DNA from: Gambelia wislizenii
Taxonomy: Eukaryota; Chordata; Lepidosauria; Squamata; Crotaphytidae
DNA: 64,000 nt
Reading direction: 5' to 3'
NCBI GenBank assembly: GCA_030847615.1
Contig: JAUMIR010000004.1
Coordinates: forward strand, 272,575,501-272,639,500
Shown in pieces: positions 22,330 to 32,644 of the stretch; position 1 is the first letter of the stretch; each line of letters starts with the position of its first letter. A model generated the notes under the pieces. That model had not been told where the DNA came from. It did no database searches and worked only from the letters and a program-made list of their open reading frames with translations. A program made the translations under genes and the position numbers.

Positions 22330-22990
22330 CTCCCTAAGTGGTTTTACAACATGCCTGTCATGCCCCGTGAGCCTGATGAGGGTATAGAGTCAGAGGAGGA
22401 GGAGGACATGGCAGGGAACAGCCCTAGGGACCCTGGCACAGGTTCATTTATACCTGTGCCAGCAGGGAACCCTGCCAACCTAGAGGCTTGAACAGAGGAA
22501 GAGCCTGGTCCAAGTGGGTTGGCATCAGTCCCAGCAGAGAGTCCTGCCAATTCAGATAAGGACCTCCACCATTGTATACCCAGCAATGAGCTCAAAAGGA
22601 AGCTCAAAGGAAATCTCTGAGACTTTATGAGAAAAACCTGTTCATTAAGAAACACCTGACAAAGCCTTAATTGCTTTATATAGGCTGGGAGAAGCAATGG
22701 AGGCTTTGTCAGAGATCAACTGATCTTCCTGGTGAAAGCTTCCTGCTGACTTTGGTGCCTAGATTCTGGTTATCTTGACTTCTGTTACCTTGACTCATGC
22801 TTAGACCTTGGACTGTCCCTGACTACTCTTCTGCTGGCTCCTGTTGACCCACAGACTGTTTTGGACCCACTCTGACTGACTGTTGTAAGACTTTGACCTT
22901 TTGGACTGTGTTACTGGACTAAATCTTTGACTATGTTTGCATTCCTGTGAGCTAATTAACAGTTGGCTACCTTCCCAGACTAGTGCTGTA
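22330..22990. other. Unclassified mid-complexity sequence, probably an old repeat
   Basis: It starts atgccccgtgagcctgatgagg with a GAG-rich stretch, includes two related phrases (gtgccagcagggaaccctgcca and cagtcccagcagagagtcctgcca) and then a run of ttgact/ttggact words (22780-22940). The style is that of retroelement 5' sequence in squamates, but no gag or protease motif is visible and I cannot classify it. Confidence 0.35.
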
Positions 22991-23025
22991 TATACTTTGC
23001 TGGTAACTAGTTGCTTTCAGGACAG

Positions 23026-23178
23026 TGTTAGCTAATTGCCCCCAACAAGCTGGGTACTCATTTTACCAACTTACAGAAGGATGGAAGGCCGAGTCAACCT
23101 TGGAGTCCTCTGGGATCAAACTCATAATGTTGTGGCTTGCAGTACTAGCATTTAACCACTGTGTCACCAGGGCCCCTT
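23026..23178 (-). mobile_element. tRNA-headed SINE with L2-like tail, partial copy
   Basis: Shares with 47.07 and 54.16 kb the order agctaattgcccc(c)aacaagctgggta, aaggatggaaggc, tcaaactcataatg (inverse of the B box), gcagtactagcatttaaccactg (inverse of the A-box region). The L2-like tail is absent here. Confidence 0.75.
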
Positions 23179-23263
23179 GGGAAGAGGAGGTAACAGGGTA
23201 GGAACTTAGGTGAGATGGGTAAACTAACCATTTCAATTCAAGATGGAAGTACTTCTGTTTTCT

Positions 23264-23297
23264 TCCCTCTCTCCTCCTCCTCCTCCTCCTCCTCCTC
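23264..23297. repeat. (TCC)n microsatellite
   Basis: Eight to ten TCC/CTC units. Confidence 0.9.
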
Positions 23298-23348
23298 TCT
23301 TTTTGTGCTATTGGAAATTATGTGTTAATTTTAGCTATAGACAACCTT

Positions 23349-23950
23349 GGGTTTGTCTACACTGGTGGGAAACTCCAAGCTGCCTTATAGCTGCTGCTGA
23401 TGTTTTTGATCTTCAGCAGCCCTATCAACACTTCACTTACCAGGGCTTCTCTGGAGTATCCTGCCATACTGTGATCATAGGCAAGCTCATGGCAATGTAA
23501 AATGGTGATCCAATTCTGTTCACTTGTCCTATATGTTGTATTATTTCTGGCCACATGGCCAGGGCTGCTCAGTTTCCCCCCAGTTCACTTGTGCATGTGA
23601 ATATACATTGTCCCAGAGTACTGTGTTGCTGGATAAGTGGAGATATGCTTATATAGATATGCACACAATTGTGTGTGTGGGGGGAGTACCAGAATGGAGT
23701 CCTGTCCACCATAAGACAGTACCAGAATGGAGTCCTGTCTACCCCTGGCTTTGAACCGAAGCCAATCTGCGGCTGCCACATAGCTGATACCTAGGGGCTT
23801 CCCCTAAAATGCAGAGCAAACCACAAATCTTTTAGACCCATATTTTACTGCAGAAACCCAATGAAGATGTGAATTGTAGCAAACATCATGGGGCAACTGC
23901 ACTACGATTATGGGGTGAGTATGGGTTTTTTCACCCAGGTAGACAATCCC
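23349..23950. mobile_element. Non-autonomous TIR element, family B, copy 2
   Basis: Ends GGGTTTGTCTACACTGG and CACCCAGGTAGACAATCCC, 602 bp, flanked by CTT (23346-23348 and 23951-23953). Inside, the phrase agtaccagaatggagtcctgtc occurs twice (23686 and 23718, about 32 bp apart). No transposase. Confidence 0.8.
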
Positions 23951-23954
23951 CTTG

Positions 23955-24535
23955 TTTTCTTTATTTTCTATTTGTTGATATTTTCTTTGTATTTAATAAA
24001 ACATTTTTTTTAAAAAAAACTACCCATTGCTTCCTTCAAGAACAAATATAATGAAGAATTACATCCCTCCTCTTCATACCATCCTGATAAAATAGAGAGC
24101 TTGGGGTGGACTTGATTATGCAATAGGCTGGAGAATGAATTCCCATCTGTCCCCTGTAGATTGGCTTTCTAAATGCCTGAAGAGGGTTTAAGATATTTCT
24201 GGGATATTCCTGTCTTGTCTTCATTCCACTGAAAAAGCTTATGGCAGGTAACAGTATTTCTATGGCTGTTTAATGAAAATGAAAAACAAAAACAAAACAA
24301 AACAGAATATTATTGCTGAGTCAGATCCACAGCCTAACCTGGGCATTCCAAGGCTAAATACAGATTAAAAAATTGATGGCTTGGATTAAAGCTCACCAGA
24401 AAGGGTTCATTCCCCTAATTGACACAAGCAAACAAGCAAACACTTTCAAGAAGAAATACTTCCTTTCTCCTGACACAGCTGGCATTATCCAAGAATTGAT
24501 TTATTGATGAATAATATGCTTTTCCTCCAGGGAGC
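23955..24535. other. No recognised feature
   Basis: AT-rich with an A-run after AATAAAA near 23996-24020; no matching flanking duplication found. Confidence 0.4.
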
Positions 24536-24539
24536 TCAA

Positions 24540-24715
24540 AGTTATGTGCATGGCTTTCTCCCCCCACCCACTTTATTCTCACAACAACTCTGGGAGGTAG
24601 GCCAGGTTGAGAGCAAATGACTAGCCCAAAAGTGTCCAATGAGTTCCATGACTCAGCGGGCACTTGAACCTGGTCTTAGTCTAACACTATGATCACTATG
24701 TTACACTGACTCTCA
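24540..24715 (-). mobile_element. MIR-like / CORE-type SINE, antisense
   Basis: ctcacaacaactctgggaggtagg, ctagcccaaaagtgtccaatgag, acttgaacctggtct (inverse of the tRNA B-box region) and cactatgttacactgactctc follow the order of a MIR-like SINE read on the minus strand. It is diverged, as expected for an old family. Confidence 0.65.
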
Positions 24716-24719
24716 AGTC

Positions 24720-25405
24720 ATCCCTCTGGTTCTCAAGAATTTTCCGCCTTTGTATGCCACTTTACCTAGCAATTCTTAGGGGGTGTGCTATCTAAATTTT
24801 CTATTGACTCATGATCTAACAAAAAACAAACAAAAAACTATAGCCACAACCATAAACACTGGTATTTTAAGGGACCAATGAGACATTTCATGCACTTCTC
24901 TTCCACCAATTATGTAATGTAATTTTATGAAACACTTATAGAATGACCATTTAAGTGGAATTGACGCCAAAGCCTTCCATCTACTGAGCTAAAAGATGAG
25001 AACAAGAACATACCATCTATTTTTAATACCAGATGAGTCAATGAATATAAATGGGAAAAGTATGTGTGAATTAGCTTTTGGGTGAACAAGTTGTATTTCG
25101 AGCATATTTTATTTATAGTGATCCTTGCAACTGTGGTAACTCATAGGATGTAATGGCTAAGAAGAATGGAGACATTTTGGTTCAAACCTCATGTCAGGCA
25201 ACCCATTATTTATTAAACTGTCCATTCATTCAAAGGATTTATACCCACCTCTTCCCCCAAAAGGGGGGTCCCATGGAGACTTACATATGTTCAATAAAAC
25301 CAGAGAGTCCCTGTCTGGAACCTTTCTGTCTAGAAGATACAACACAAAAGAAAGAAAAGGACTGGGAGGGAAAAGGAAAAACAAACTCAGACACCAGTCC
25401 CTAAA
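24720..25405. other. Mostly unassigned; possible L2/SINE tail near 25205-25330
   Basis: attatttattaaactgtccattcattcaaaggatttatacccacc has the style of a minus-strand L2 tail. The rest shows nothing. Confidence 0.35.
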
Positions 25406-25411
25406 GTTAGA

Positions 25412-25459
25412 ATAATAGAATCATAGAGTTGGAAGAGACCACAAGGGCCATCTAGTCCA
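25412..25459 (-). mobile_element. CR1 LINE 3' terminal fragment
   Basis: aatagaatcatagagttggaagagaccacaagggccatctagtcca is the inverse of the CR1 3' end. It stops exactly where a CAGTGATGG terminus begins. Confidence 0.85.
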
Positions 25460-25561
25460 GTGATGGTAAACCTATGACACGCATGTCAGCACTGACATGC
25501 GTAGCCATTTGGGCTGACATGCAGCCGTAGGCCTCCTCCCACCCCCATCCGCAACCTCACT

Positions 25562-25597
25562 CTCCCTAAAGTGGTGATCGGTCACCACTTTAGGGAG
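25562..25597. repeat. Perfect hairpin, 16-bp arms
   Basis: CTCCCTAAAGTGGTGA (25562-25577), loop TCGG, then its exact reverse complement (25582-25597). The same caccactttagggag string returns at about 25649-25663, which extends the self-complementarity. Confidence 0.9.
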
Positions 25598-25794
25598 GGT
25601 GGGAGGGTGGAGGAAAGTGGTGGGTGGGGCTACGAAGCCCCATTCACCACTTTAGGGAGGCGGGGGGTGGTGGAGCCTCCCTCCCACCTGGCAACCCCCC
25701 ACGAGTCCTGCTGTGCTTCCCCGGAGCCACCTCAGAAAGGCCGGGTAAGGCAGTGGGTGGGCGGGAGTCTGCCCGGCCTCTCCCCGGCCTTCCC

Positions 25795-26515
25795 GAGGGG
25801 GCTCCAGTGCTTTGAAGCCCCAGAGCCGCCTTGGGGAGGCTGGGGGAGGCAGTGGGAGGGAGGGACTCGGCCTGGCCTCTCCAGCCTTCCCAAGGGGGCT
25901 CCGAGGCTTCAAAGCCCCGGAGCCACCTCGGAAAGGCCGGGGAAGGCGGCGGGTGGGCGGGTAGGAGGGATTCTGCCCGGCCTCTCCTTGGCCTTCCTGA
26001 GGGGGCTCTGGGGCTTTGAAGCCCCGGAGCCACCTCGGAAAGGCTGGGGAAGGCAGCGGGTGGGTGGGTGAGAGGCTGCCCGGCCTTTCCCCAGCCTTCC
26101 TGATGGGGCTCCGGGGCTTTGAAACCCTGGAGCCACCTCAGGAAGGCTGGAGGAGGCAGCTAGTGGGCGGGTAATAGTCTGCCTGACCTTTTCCCAGCCT
26201 TCCCAACGGGGCTACGGGGCTTTGAACCCCAGAGCCACCTTGGGAAGGCCAGAGAAGGCAGCTGGCGGGTGGGCGAGAGTCTGCCCAGCCTTTCCCCGGC
26301 CTTCCCGAGGGGGCTCCGGGGCTTTGAAACCCTGGTGCTGCCTCGGGAAGGCTGGAGAAGGAGGTGGGCAGGAGTCTGCCCAGCCTCTCCCCGGCCTTCC
26401 TGAGGGGGCTCCAGGGCTTTGGAACCCCGGAGTTGCCTCGGAAAGGCCGGAGAAGGCAACAGGAGAGTGGGAGGGAGTCTGGCCGGCCTCTTCCCGGGCT
26501 TCCCGAAGGGGCCCA
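25795..26515. repeat. GC-rich minisatellite, unit about 95-107 bp
   Basis: Landmark ggggct(cc) starts at 25801, 25898, 26005, 26108, 26211, 26313, 26408 and 26510, giving units of 97, 107, 103, 103, 102, 95 and 102 bp. Each unit reads ggggctccggggctttgaa, then ccccggagccacctcggaaaggc, a G-rich spacer, and tctgcccggcctctcccc. Several open frames on both strands (up to 166 codons plus, 146 minus) arise from this repetition and are not genes. CpG density is far above the surroundings. Confidence 0.85.
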
Positions 26516-26589
26516 TATAGCCTTTTTGGGAAAGTTGGGAGGGGTGGAGGGAGCACGGTGTAGAGGCTTTTCAGCCACCCCTACCCTCC

Positions 26590-28458
26590 CTTGCTTTTAC
26601 CGCATTTGCCTGTAATTTTCAAGAGCCCAAAGAGTGGAATACTACACCTAGATATTTATAACTGGTGACCTGCTCAATAGAAAAACCATTTATTTGTCAA
26701 TTATGTGTAATCTTTTTCTTAGAAAATATCATGACATTTGATTTATTATAATTTATTGTTTGTTAGAGCTTCATTACTACAATATCTGGCCAGTTCCCTT
26801 AGACTGATCACTGATCACAGTAAAGCATCATCTGCATAAAGGAGGACTGCAATCGGATGTAGGGGCAGTTGCGGGGAGTGAAAATTTTTATCCTTTAGGG
26901 TTTTAACCAATGAATTCATGTATAAATTAAATAATAAAGGGGCCAAAACACATCCCTGCTTAACACCTCTATTGGTAGGTAGCTCATTAGTTAGCTTACC
27001 TGAATTGTTACATCTTATTTTGAGGGATGTGTTTTCATGCAAGCCATGAATAAGCATTCATAATCTTTTATCAATTGATATGTCCTGTAATTTTCTCCAT
27101 AGTTTATTTCTGGGTATTGAATCAAACACAGATTTAAAATCAACAAATGCTGCATATAGAGCTCCACCCACTGGGGTGGAATATTTTTCAGATAGGTGTT
27201 GAAGAATAAGCCCTTGATCTATAGTTGATCATCCTAAAGTCTGCTTGTTCTTCGTCCAGAATATTTTCTTGTTCCATCTAGTACAACAATTTAACCTTTA
27301 GATGCCTTGCATATACTTTGCTAATTATATTTAACAGACTGATTGGCCTATAATTTGCTGGCTCTGAAAGCTTACCTTTCTTATAAATGGGGATGATTAT
27401 CGCCAGACCCCAGATTTTTGTCTGATTTATCCATGTAAATAACCACGCAATGACTGGGGTCCAACATTTCATATTCTTTTTTATAAGTTCAGGAGGGATG
27501 TTATCACTACCCGGAGCCTTGCCCATTTTAAGATGGGAGATTAATTTTTGCACTTCAGCTTCTGTAACTGGAGGCCATTCAGGTAATTTACTATTGTCAA
27601 TTAAATTATAATTCTCAAAGTGTTCTGCTTATGAAAAAAAGGATTCCCAAGAAGATGCTGAAATGTAACAATCTGCCCTTAAATTACATTTTGGGGAATC
27701 CCCAGATATTATTTTCCAAAATGTAGATGAGTCCTCGACTTGAAAGCACTGATGAAGTGATGCCAGATGTCAATTTGGGCTTGTCTTTTTTTTCTTTTTT
27801 AATTAATTTTTTATATTTCTTCTTCTGGGATAATAGGTAAATTGGATTCTCTATAAGACTTATATTTATCTACAAGCAATTTACACATATTAATGAAATC
27901 CTGATCAAGCCATGTTTAGGGCTTGTGTCTTATTGCACGAGAACTTTGGGGCATGCCTTTTACCATAATAGATTGCAGAGAAGCCTCTAAGACTTGAAAC
28001 AAATCTATATTATTAGCTACTACAGTTGTCCATTCATATTCGCTGGGGTTTGGTTCCAGGATCCCCCGTGGATACCAAAATCCATGAATACTCAAGTCCC
28101 ATTATATGCAGTGGCATAGCAAAATGATGTCCCTTATATGTGATGGCAAAATCAAGGTTTGCTTTTTGGATTATTATTTTTTAAAGAATATTTTCAAGCT
28201 GTGAATACTTAAATCTGTGGATACCAAATCCGTGGATAAGGAGGGACAACTGTAGTATGTTCTCATGCTGTGAAAGATAAAATTCAGAGTTAAGATTTTC
28301 AGCAGCTACACCCTCTAATTCTTGTGTCCACTTAATATGAGAGGATTTTATCTCAGATGACTTATTTATAGGAGAGCTATGGACTACATACCCACTTAGC
28401 CCTTTAATTTCCAAATGTGCAACCAACAGTAGATGATCACTGTCACACCAGCTCTCCA
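26590..28458 (-). mobile_element. APE-type non-LTR retrotransposon, endonuclease end plus RT
   Basis: Read from 28458 leftwards. The first piece has the SDHLLLVAHLEI motif that closes an apurinic-type endonuclease domain. The second (27553-27278) has the RT entry KAPGSDNIPPELIK and YRPISLLNI. The third (27057-26815) has GVKQGCVLAPLLFNLYMN and the catalytic YADDALL. Downstream, in shifted frames, SYKYLGVVF can be read near 26650. These are in canonical EN-RT order. Stops and shifts separate them, so it is dead. The clade is uncertain: CR1 and BovB are excluded by comparison with the other copies here. It is 5'-truncated at about 28458 and interrupted by the Tigger-like MITE at 28023-28252. Confidence 0.8.
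28023..28252. mobile_element. Tigger/pogo-like MITE inserted in a LINE
   Basis: Start CAGTTGTCCATTCATATTCGC, end GGATAAGGAGGGACAACTG, 230 bp, TA on both sides (28021-28022; 28253-28254). Internal phrases gtttggttccaggatcccc and gtggataccaaaatcc are classic Tigger-type end sequence. LINE sequence continues on both sides, so it is younger than the LINE. Confidence 0.9.
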
Positions 28459-28459
28459 C

Positions 28460-28655
28460 CGTGTGCTTGTCATTCCCTCTTGGTTTGGAGGTCCCCTTAT
28501 GGGACCTGTGGAATAACAGGGTCAGGCCCAGCCTGGGGACTGATGGTCTGCCTTACTCCCAGGTGACAAGGAAACCACACAGTGGCCAGCATCCATATGG
28601 GTTCCAGGGCTGCCACTCCAGGGTTGCTCCAGGCAGGCTGAGAGGTGGATGTCTG
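28460..28655. other. No recognised feature
   Basis: Moderately GC-rich, with a 65-codon frame lacking motifs. Confidence 0.35.
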
Positions 28656-28660
28656 TAAAA

Positions 28661-28729
28661 AGCCTTATAGAGCTGTAACTTGTAGCCTTATAGAGCTGTA
28701 ACTCAAGCCTTATAGAGCTGTAACTTGTA
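28661..28729. repeat. Three tandem copies of a 22-23 bp unit
   Basis: agccttatagagctgtaact begins at 28661, 28684 and 28706. Confidence 0.9.
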
Positions 28730-29050
28730 AAAACACATTCTCATTGTTCTCTAGCAATAACGTGTGTGTAATTGTTTGCTCCCCAGTCCCATTACTACTA
28801 GGCCCACAGAAGGAAGTAAAGACAAAGGAGGAGGGGCCAGATGGAACTGTTCTTTCAGCAGAGCTGTTGGAATGGTTCTATTTTTCATCTCCTGCTGTTG
28901 CAGCCTGCTGGAAGTCAGAATCTCCATGTTCTAATTAGTGTAAGACAAAACCAATTGACTGTAGGCACTTATATTTTCAAAGCAACCAAAGTTCTCTGCC
29001 ATGTAGTCTTTGATATAACATGAGATCCATTTACCTCAAGCATGGACTTA
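28730..29050. other. No recognised gene
   Basis: Two overlapping short frames (28744-28938; 28841-29023) have no motif or context. Confidence 0.4.
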
Positions 29051-29058
29051 TCTAATTA

Positions 29059-29142
29059 ACAGTGCAGCCCTATTCATGTCTTCTCAGAAGTCCCATTAAG
29101 CTCAATGATGCTAGGCAAGTTGGTATAGGATTGCAGCCTTAA
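29059..29142. repeat. Short palindromic MITE
   Basis: agtgcagccctattcatg...agaagtcccattaagctcaatg...tataggattgcagcc: the ends are inverse and the centre has the aagtcccatt motif common in squamate short repeats. Confidence 0.6.
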
Positions 29143-29149
29143 AATGCTT

Positions 29150-29905
29150 AATTCTTCAGCCATTCACAGTGGCAATTCACAGTGGTGACACTAGGGGGTG
29201 CAGAGAGGCTGAACTGCACCAGGTGACACCTTTGGAGGGAGGGGTGACATGGGCCTTAGTAATACCACAGGCAAGTCATTTCCTTCCCCAAGAGCAACAG
29301 TATAATGATATCACCTGAGGGCAATAATTTAACAAGGGATAAACTTTACTCCTCTTGTAGGGTAACTGTAGCATTTATACTTATGTGGGTGTGGCCTTGC
29401 TAAATGTGGAGGAATGTTGCATGGTTCAAGTGCTGGGTTGGGAGCTGTTGTGGGTGCTATAGCAACAGTGAGATGGACAGAAGAAGAATGTGTTTTGAAC
29501 CACAGGGCCGTAGACTTAAAAAAAAAAATAACTGCAATAACTATTTTAGTTACTTTGAGAAATTAGCAAGTAGAGAATTACTTTAAAGTTTATCTGTGTT
29601 CCTATCCTAGCAATGGCGTTGGTTGGAGTGAGTTGACTCTTAGCCCCTGAGGAATGGTAATCTTACTAACCCCAGAAAAATATCATCATTGTAGCACACA
29701 TTTTCAGAGACCATTTACAGGGCTTACTTTTAAAAAGCAGGATGTACACTCCCATCTGAACTTGTTAATATGTGAAACTGTCATATTGTAAACTGTGTTG
29801 CATGGAAATGTAGGCTAGCTGTGCTTGTACTTTTTCCTTCCTATATTACATCTCCCTACAATGGCACCAATCCACTAGAGTGAACTCTGAAGACTCATTA
29901 CAAAA
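29150..29905. other. No recognised gene
   Basis: Unassigned, with an A-run at about 29520-29529. Confidence 0.4.
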
Positions 29906-29911
29906 AACATA

Positions 29912-30348
29912 GGGCTTGTCTACACTGGGGGCAAAAGTCTGAATGGATATCCACTCCCACACCTGCCCTGCTACTCGTCACTTCAGATTGCTACCTCGCA
30001 GGCAAATCACTAGCTGGTAGTTTCAGTTCCCAGCCTGAAACAGGGTGCTTTCCCCTCTTCCAGTGCCACTGCTGCTTACAGTCATTTGCTATGAGGCAAA
30101 GAAGGTGCATAGTTCACATACAAACACTCTGGAAAAAAAGATGACTTTTTAATAATCCGTGTTAAACTGGCAACACCCCAAGTTTGGTGTGGATAAGGTT
30201 GTATGTCATGTGGCCTTATTGCACCAGATTTGGTGATAAGGCCATATGGCATGTGGCTTTATCATCCAAGATTCAGAGATAAGGCCATATAGCCTTATCA
30301 TACCAGATTCGGGGCAGGTTTTTTTTAAAACTTTGGGTAGACAAGCCC
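29912..30348. mobile_element. Non-autonomous TIR element, family B, copy 3
   Basis: Ends GGGCTTGTCTACACTGGGGGC and TTTGGGTAGACAAGCCC, 437 bp, flanked by ATA (29909-29911; 30349-30351). The first 9 bp of the two ends are exact inverses. The right half carries three 43-bp tandem units (below). Confidence 0.85.
30193..30312. repeat. 43-bp tandem repeat inside a family B element
   Basis: ataagg(cc/tt)(a/g)tat begins at 30193, 30236 and 30279; each unit continues catgtggccttat...ccagatt(tg/ca)g and is itself nearly palindromic (gataaggccatatgg...gtggctttatc). The third unit is about 10 bp shorter. Confidence 0.8.
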
Positions 30349-30354
30349 ATAAAG

Positions 30355-31255
30355 ACTCACAAGCTATAACTCTATCACTCTGGCATATGTGCCATTACCT
30401 GGCATCACTGTCCCACATCTGGGTCACATCTGGTGAGTGCTATGGTGGCAGCAGTATCTATGGACTACTGGGCTTCTCCTTGGATAGGGTGTCATGAAAA
30501 AGGTAAGCACAGTGCCATCGTCAGCACCCTTTCGGTCACCCCCTTTGAGACTTTATAGAACTGGGTGTGGAACCTCTGCCCTACCCCTAGATATTGCTGA
30601 ACTCCCATCAGCCTCCAAACAATATATCAGCATAGCTCAGGATCAAGCCGATCTTCTTGTCTAAAATGTTGCAGAGGCATCCTGGTTCTATTCAAATTCT
30701 TGGCAAAAGTGCTGTTTAGAAATATGGAGCAGGGTGCTTCTTTGAATGGCAGTCAGATTAAAAAACATCAAACAAACAAACAGTTTTAGCACCCATATAA
30801 TGATTTCTTAATTGAATGGGTAGCTTTGAGAAGTTGTTTGCTCAAAACTGTTTGACCTTCTGAGAGATTGATGGTTCTCCAATGATGGCACAATCTCATT
30901 TTAATGGAATTGTGCTAAAAAATCAATATGTTATAATAATCCGTGGTCAATAATTCAAGTTCATCATTCAAAAGGGAAGGGTCTTTGTCAAGTGTGCTCA
31001 CTAAATCTGAATTGTATGTTAGCTAGAGCATAGCAAATCATGTCAAAAGACAAGAGGCCCTGACCTAGCACTGACACTGTTCCATTGTGATGAAGGTAAA
31101 AGTCAATGACATAATTGAGCTACTTTACTGCCCATTCAGGAATAATTATAACACTACATGTGTGTATTTAGTGATAACTGGTGTATAGCCCTGTGAGGCC
31201 AATAACACGTATTTTTAAAAAAGACTGGGCAAGGCATTTAAAAAGTTTTTAAATA
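30355..31255. other. No recognised feature
   Basis: AT-rich, unassigned. Confidence 0.4.
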
Positions 31256-31261
31256 ACCCAC

Positions 31262-31363
31262 TCAGGCTGCAGTCACATGCCTATTTTCATGGCTGATAGA
31301 AGCCTCCTTCATTATGGTGGGGATTACTTCCAAGTAAATGTGTATAGGATTGCACTGTTAGAA
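31262..31363. repeat. Short palindromic MITE
   Basis: caggctgcagtcacatgcc...ggggattacttccaagtaaatgtgtataggattgcactgtt; this is the same type as 29059-29142, with recognisable inverse ends. Confidence 0.6.
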
Positions 31364-31371
31364 GGATACAA

Positions 31372-32419
31372 GCTGGGATGTGTACGCTGATGACACCCAG
31401 ATCTATTTCTCCTTGTCCCAATCATTGGCCTCAAATTCCAATGGCATCTCTCCTCTTAATGACTGTCTTAAAGCAGCAATGGGCTGGATGAGGAAAAACA
31501 GATTGAGATTAAATCCGGACAAAACAGAGGTGCTCAAGGTAGCAGCCCCGAAACCAGGAGTTGGGTTGCAACCGCCAGTCCTGGACGGGGTCACGCTCTC
31601 CGTTAAGGACTGTGTTCACAGTCTGGGGGTGCTCCTTGATTCATCGCTTCAGATGATGAGTCAAGTGAATGCGACGGTCAGGAGCGCTTGTTATCAGCTT
31701 CGGCTGATATGCCAGCTGCGCCCTTTCCTGGAAGTAAGGGACCTTGAGACTGTGGTGCACGCGCTGGTAACCTCTCGTCTAGATTTCTGCGATGCGCTTT
31801 ACATGGGGCTACCCTCATGCTTGGTCCGGAAACTTCAGTTGGTACAAAATATGGCAGCCAGAGTGGTCTCGGGAACATCTCAGAGAGATCATATAACTCC
31901 AGTATTAAAATCTCTCCACTGGCTGCCTATCAGTTTCTGGGCCCAGTATAAGGTGTTTCTGGGCCCAGTATAAATGGCTTGGGTCCAACTTATCTCTGGA
32001 ACTGCCTCCTCCCATACAATTCTCCCCGCGCACTCCGGTCCTCTGGGAGGAATCTGCTTCAGCCACAAAAATCTAGGCTGTCTGCAACCTCCCAGAGGGC
32101 CTTTTCAGTAATTGCCCCCAATTTATGGAATGGCCTGCCGAATGAGATCCGTCAGTTGACAAGCTTGAGTAGCTTTAAAAAAGCACTAAAGATGGATCTC
32201 TTTCGCCAGGCATTTCCTGATTAGATCCCGGCCTCAGGAGCTCAGTCTCCTGGCTTTTTAAAATTATGTATATATTTGTTTTAATGTGTTTTTAGTTAGA
32301 AGGTTTTAATTTTATAGTGTTTAATGTCTTTTTATGGGGGTGGGTGGTGTTTTTAGTCTTTATTATAATGTTTTAATTGTTGGAAGCTGCCCCGATTGTT
32401 TTTAGCAGAGAGGCGGGGT

Positions 32420-32452
<33 letters not shown>

Positions 32453-32455
32453 TCT
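31372..32455 (+). mobile_element. L2-clade LINE, RT C-terminus and 3' end
   Basis: The best-preserved LINE protein here. The open frame from 31380 has the catalytic YADDTQIYF, RLRLNPDKTEVL, LGVLLDSSLQM, VVHALVTSRLDFCDALYMGLP, LQLVQNMAARVV and HITPVLKSLHWLPI, the ordered signature of L2-clade reverse transcriptases. A 22-bp tandem duplication at 31934-31977 shifts the frame and stops it; reading resumes at 31979 with GPTYL, SQRAFSVIAPNLWNGLP and FKKALKMDLF. The 3' untranslated end has ggaagctgccccgattg...gcggggtatt and finishes in (TAA)n at 32420-32452. It is 5'-truncated just before YADD. Confidence 0.92.
32420..32453 (+). repeat. (TAA)n tail of the L2 element
   Basis: About ten AAT/TAA units at the 3' terminus, the usual microsatellite tail of L2-type elements. 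Confidence 0.9.
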
Positions 32456-32456
32456 G

Positions 32457-32640
32457 AATGGGGGGTTTGGAAATTGCTACCAAAGTGTTAACTGGGACTG
32501 GCTACATGCACCATACGACTCCCTTATTACAACAGCTCTGCTGGCTGCTGGCCTGTTTCCTGGCCCAAGTCCTGGTTATGAGATATAAAATTCACAAAAT
32601 TAAAATCTGGGAGAAAGCAAAACTGACAGATCTACCCCTC
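32457..32640 (+). mobile_element. Possible second L2-clade RT fragment
   Basis: The frame from 32458 reads TTPLLQQLCWLLACFLAQVL, which resembles the HITPLLQQLHWLPV...AQ segment of L2-clade RTs with several substitutions. It lies directly behind the (TAA)n tail. Short and diverged. Confidence 0.4.
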
Positions 32641-32644
32641 TTCT

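Larger units (their letters stand above)
25458..26585. mobile_element. hAT-like left end followed by GC-rich tandem array
   Basis: CAGTGATGGTAAACCTATGACACGCATG is a hAT-type terminus (compare the widespread CAGTGATGGCGAACCTATGGCAC). It sits inside the CR1 3' end. Then come two perfect hairpins (25474-25497; 25562-25597) and the tandem array. No inverse terminus and no return of CR1 sequence is seen on the right, where LINE sequence begins near 26590, so the element is incomplete or rearranged. Confidence 0.6.

Noticed and set aside
22330..22990. Endogenous retrovirus or Gypsy 5' region
   Set aside because: No LTR pair, primer-binding site, gag zinc finger or protease motif could be found; left unclassified.
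25571..26578. 166- and 146-codon frames as a proline-rich protein
   Set aside because: They are explained by the ~100 bp tandem array with few stop-compatible words; both strands are open.
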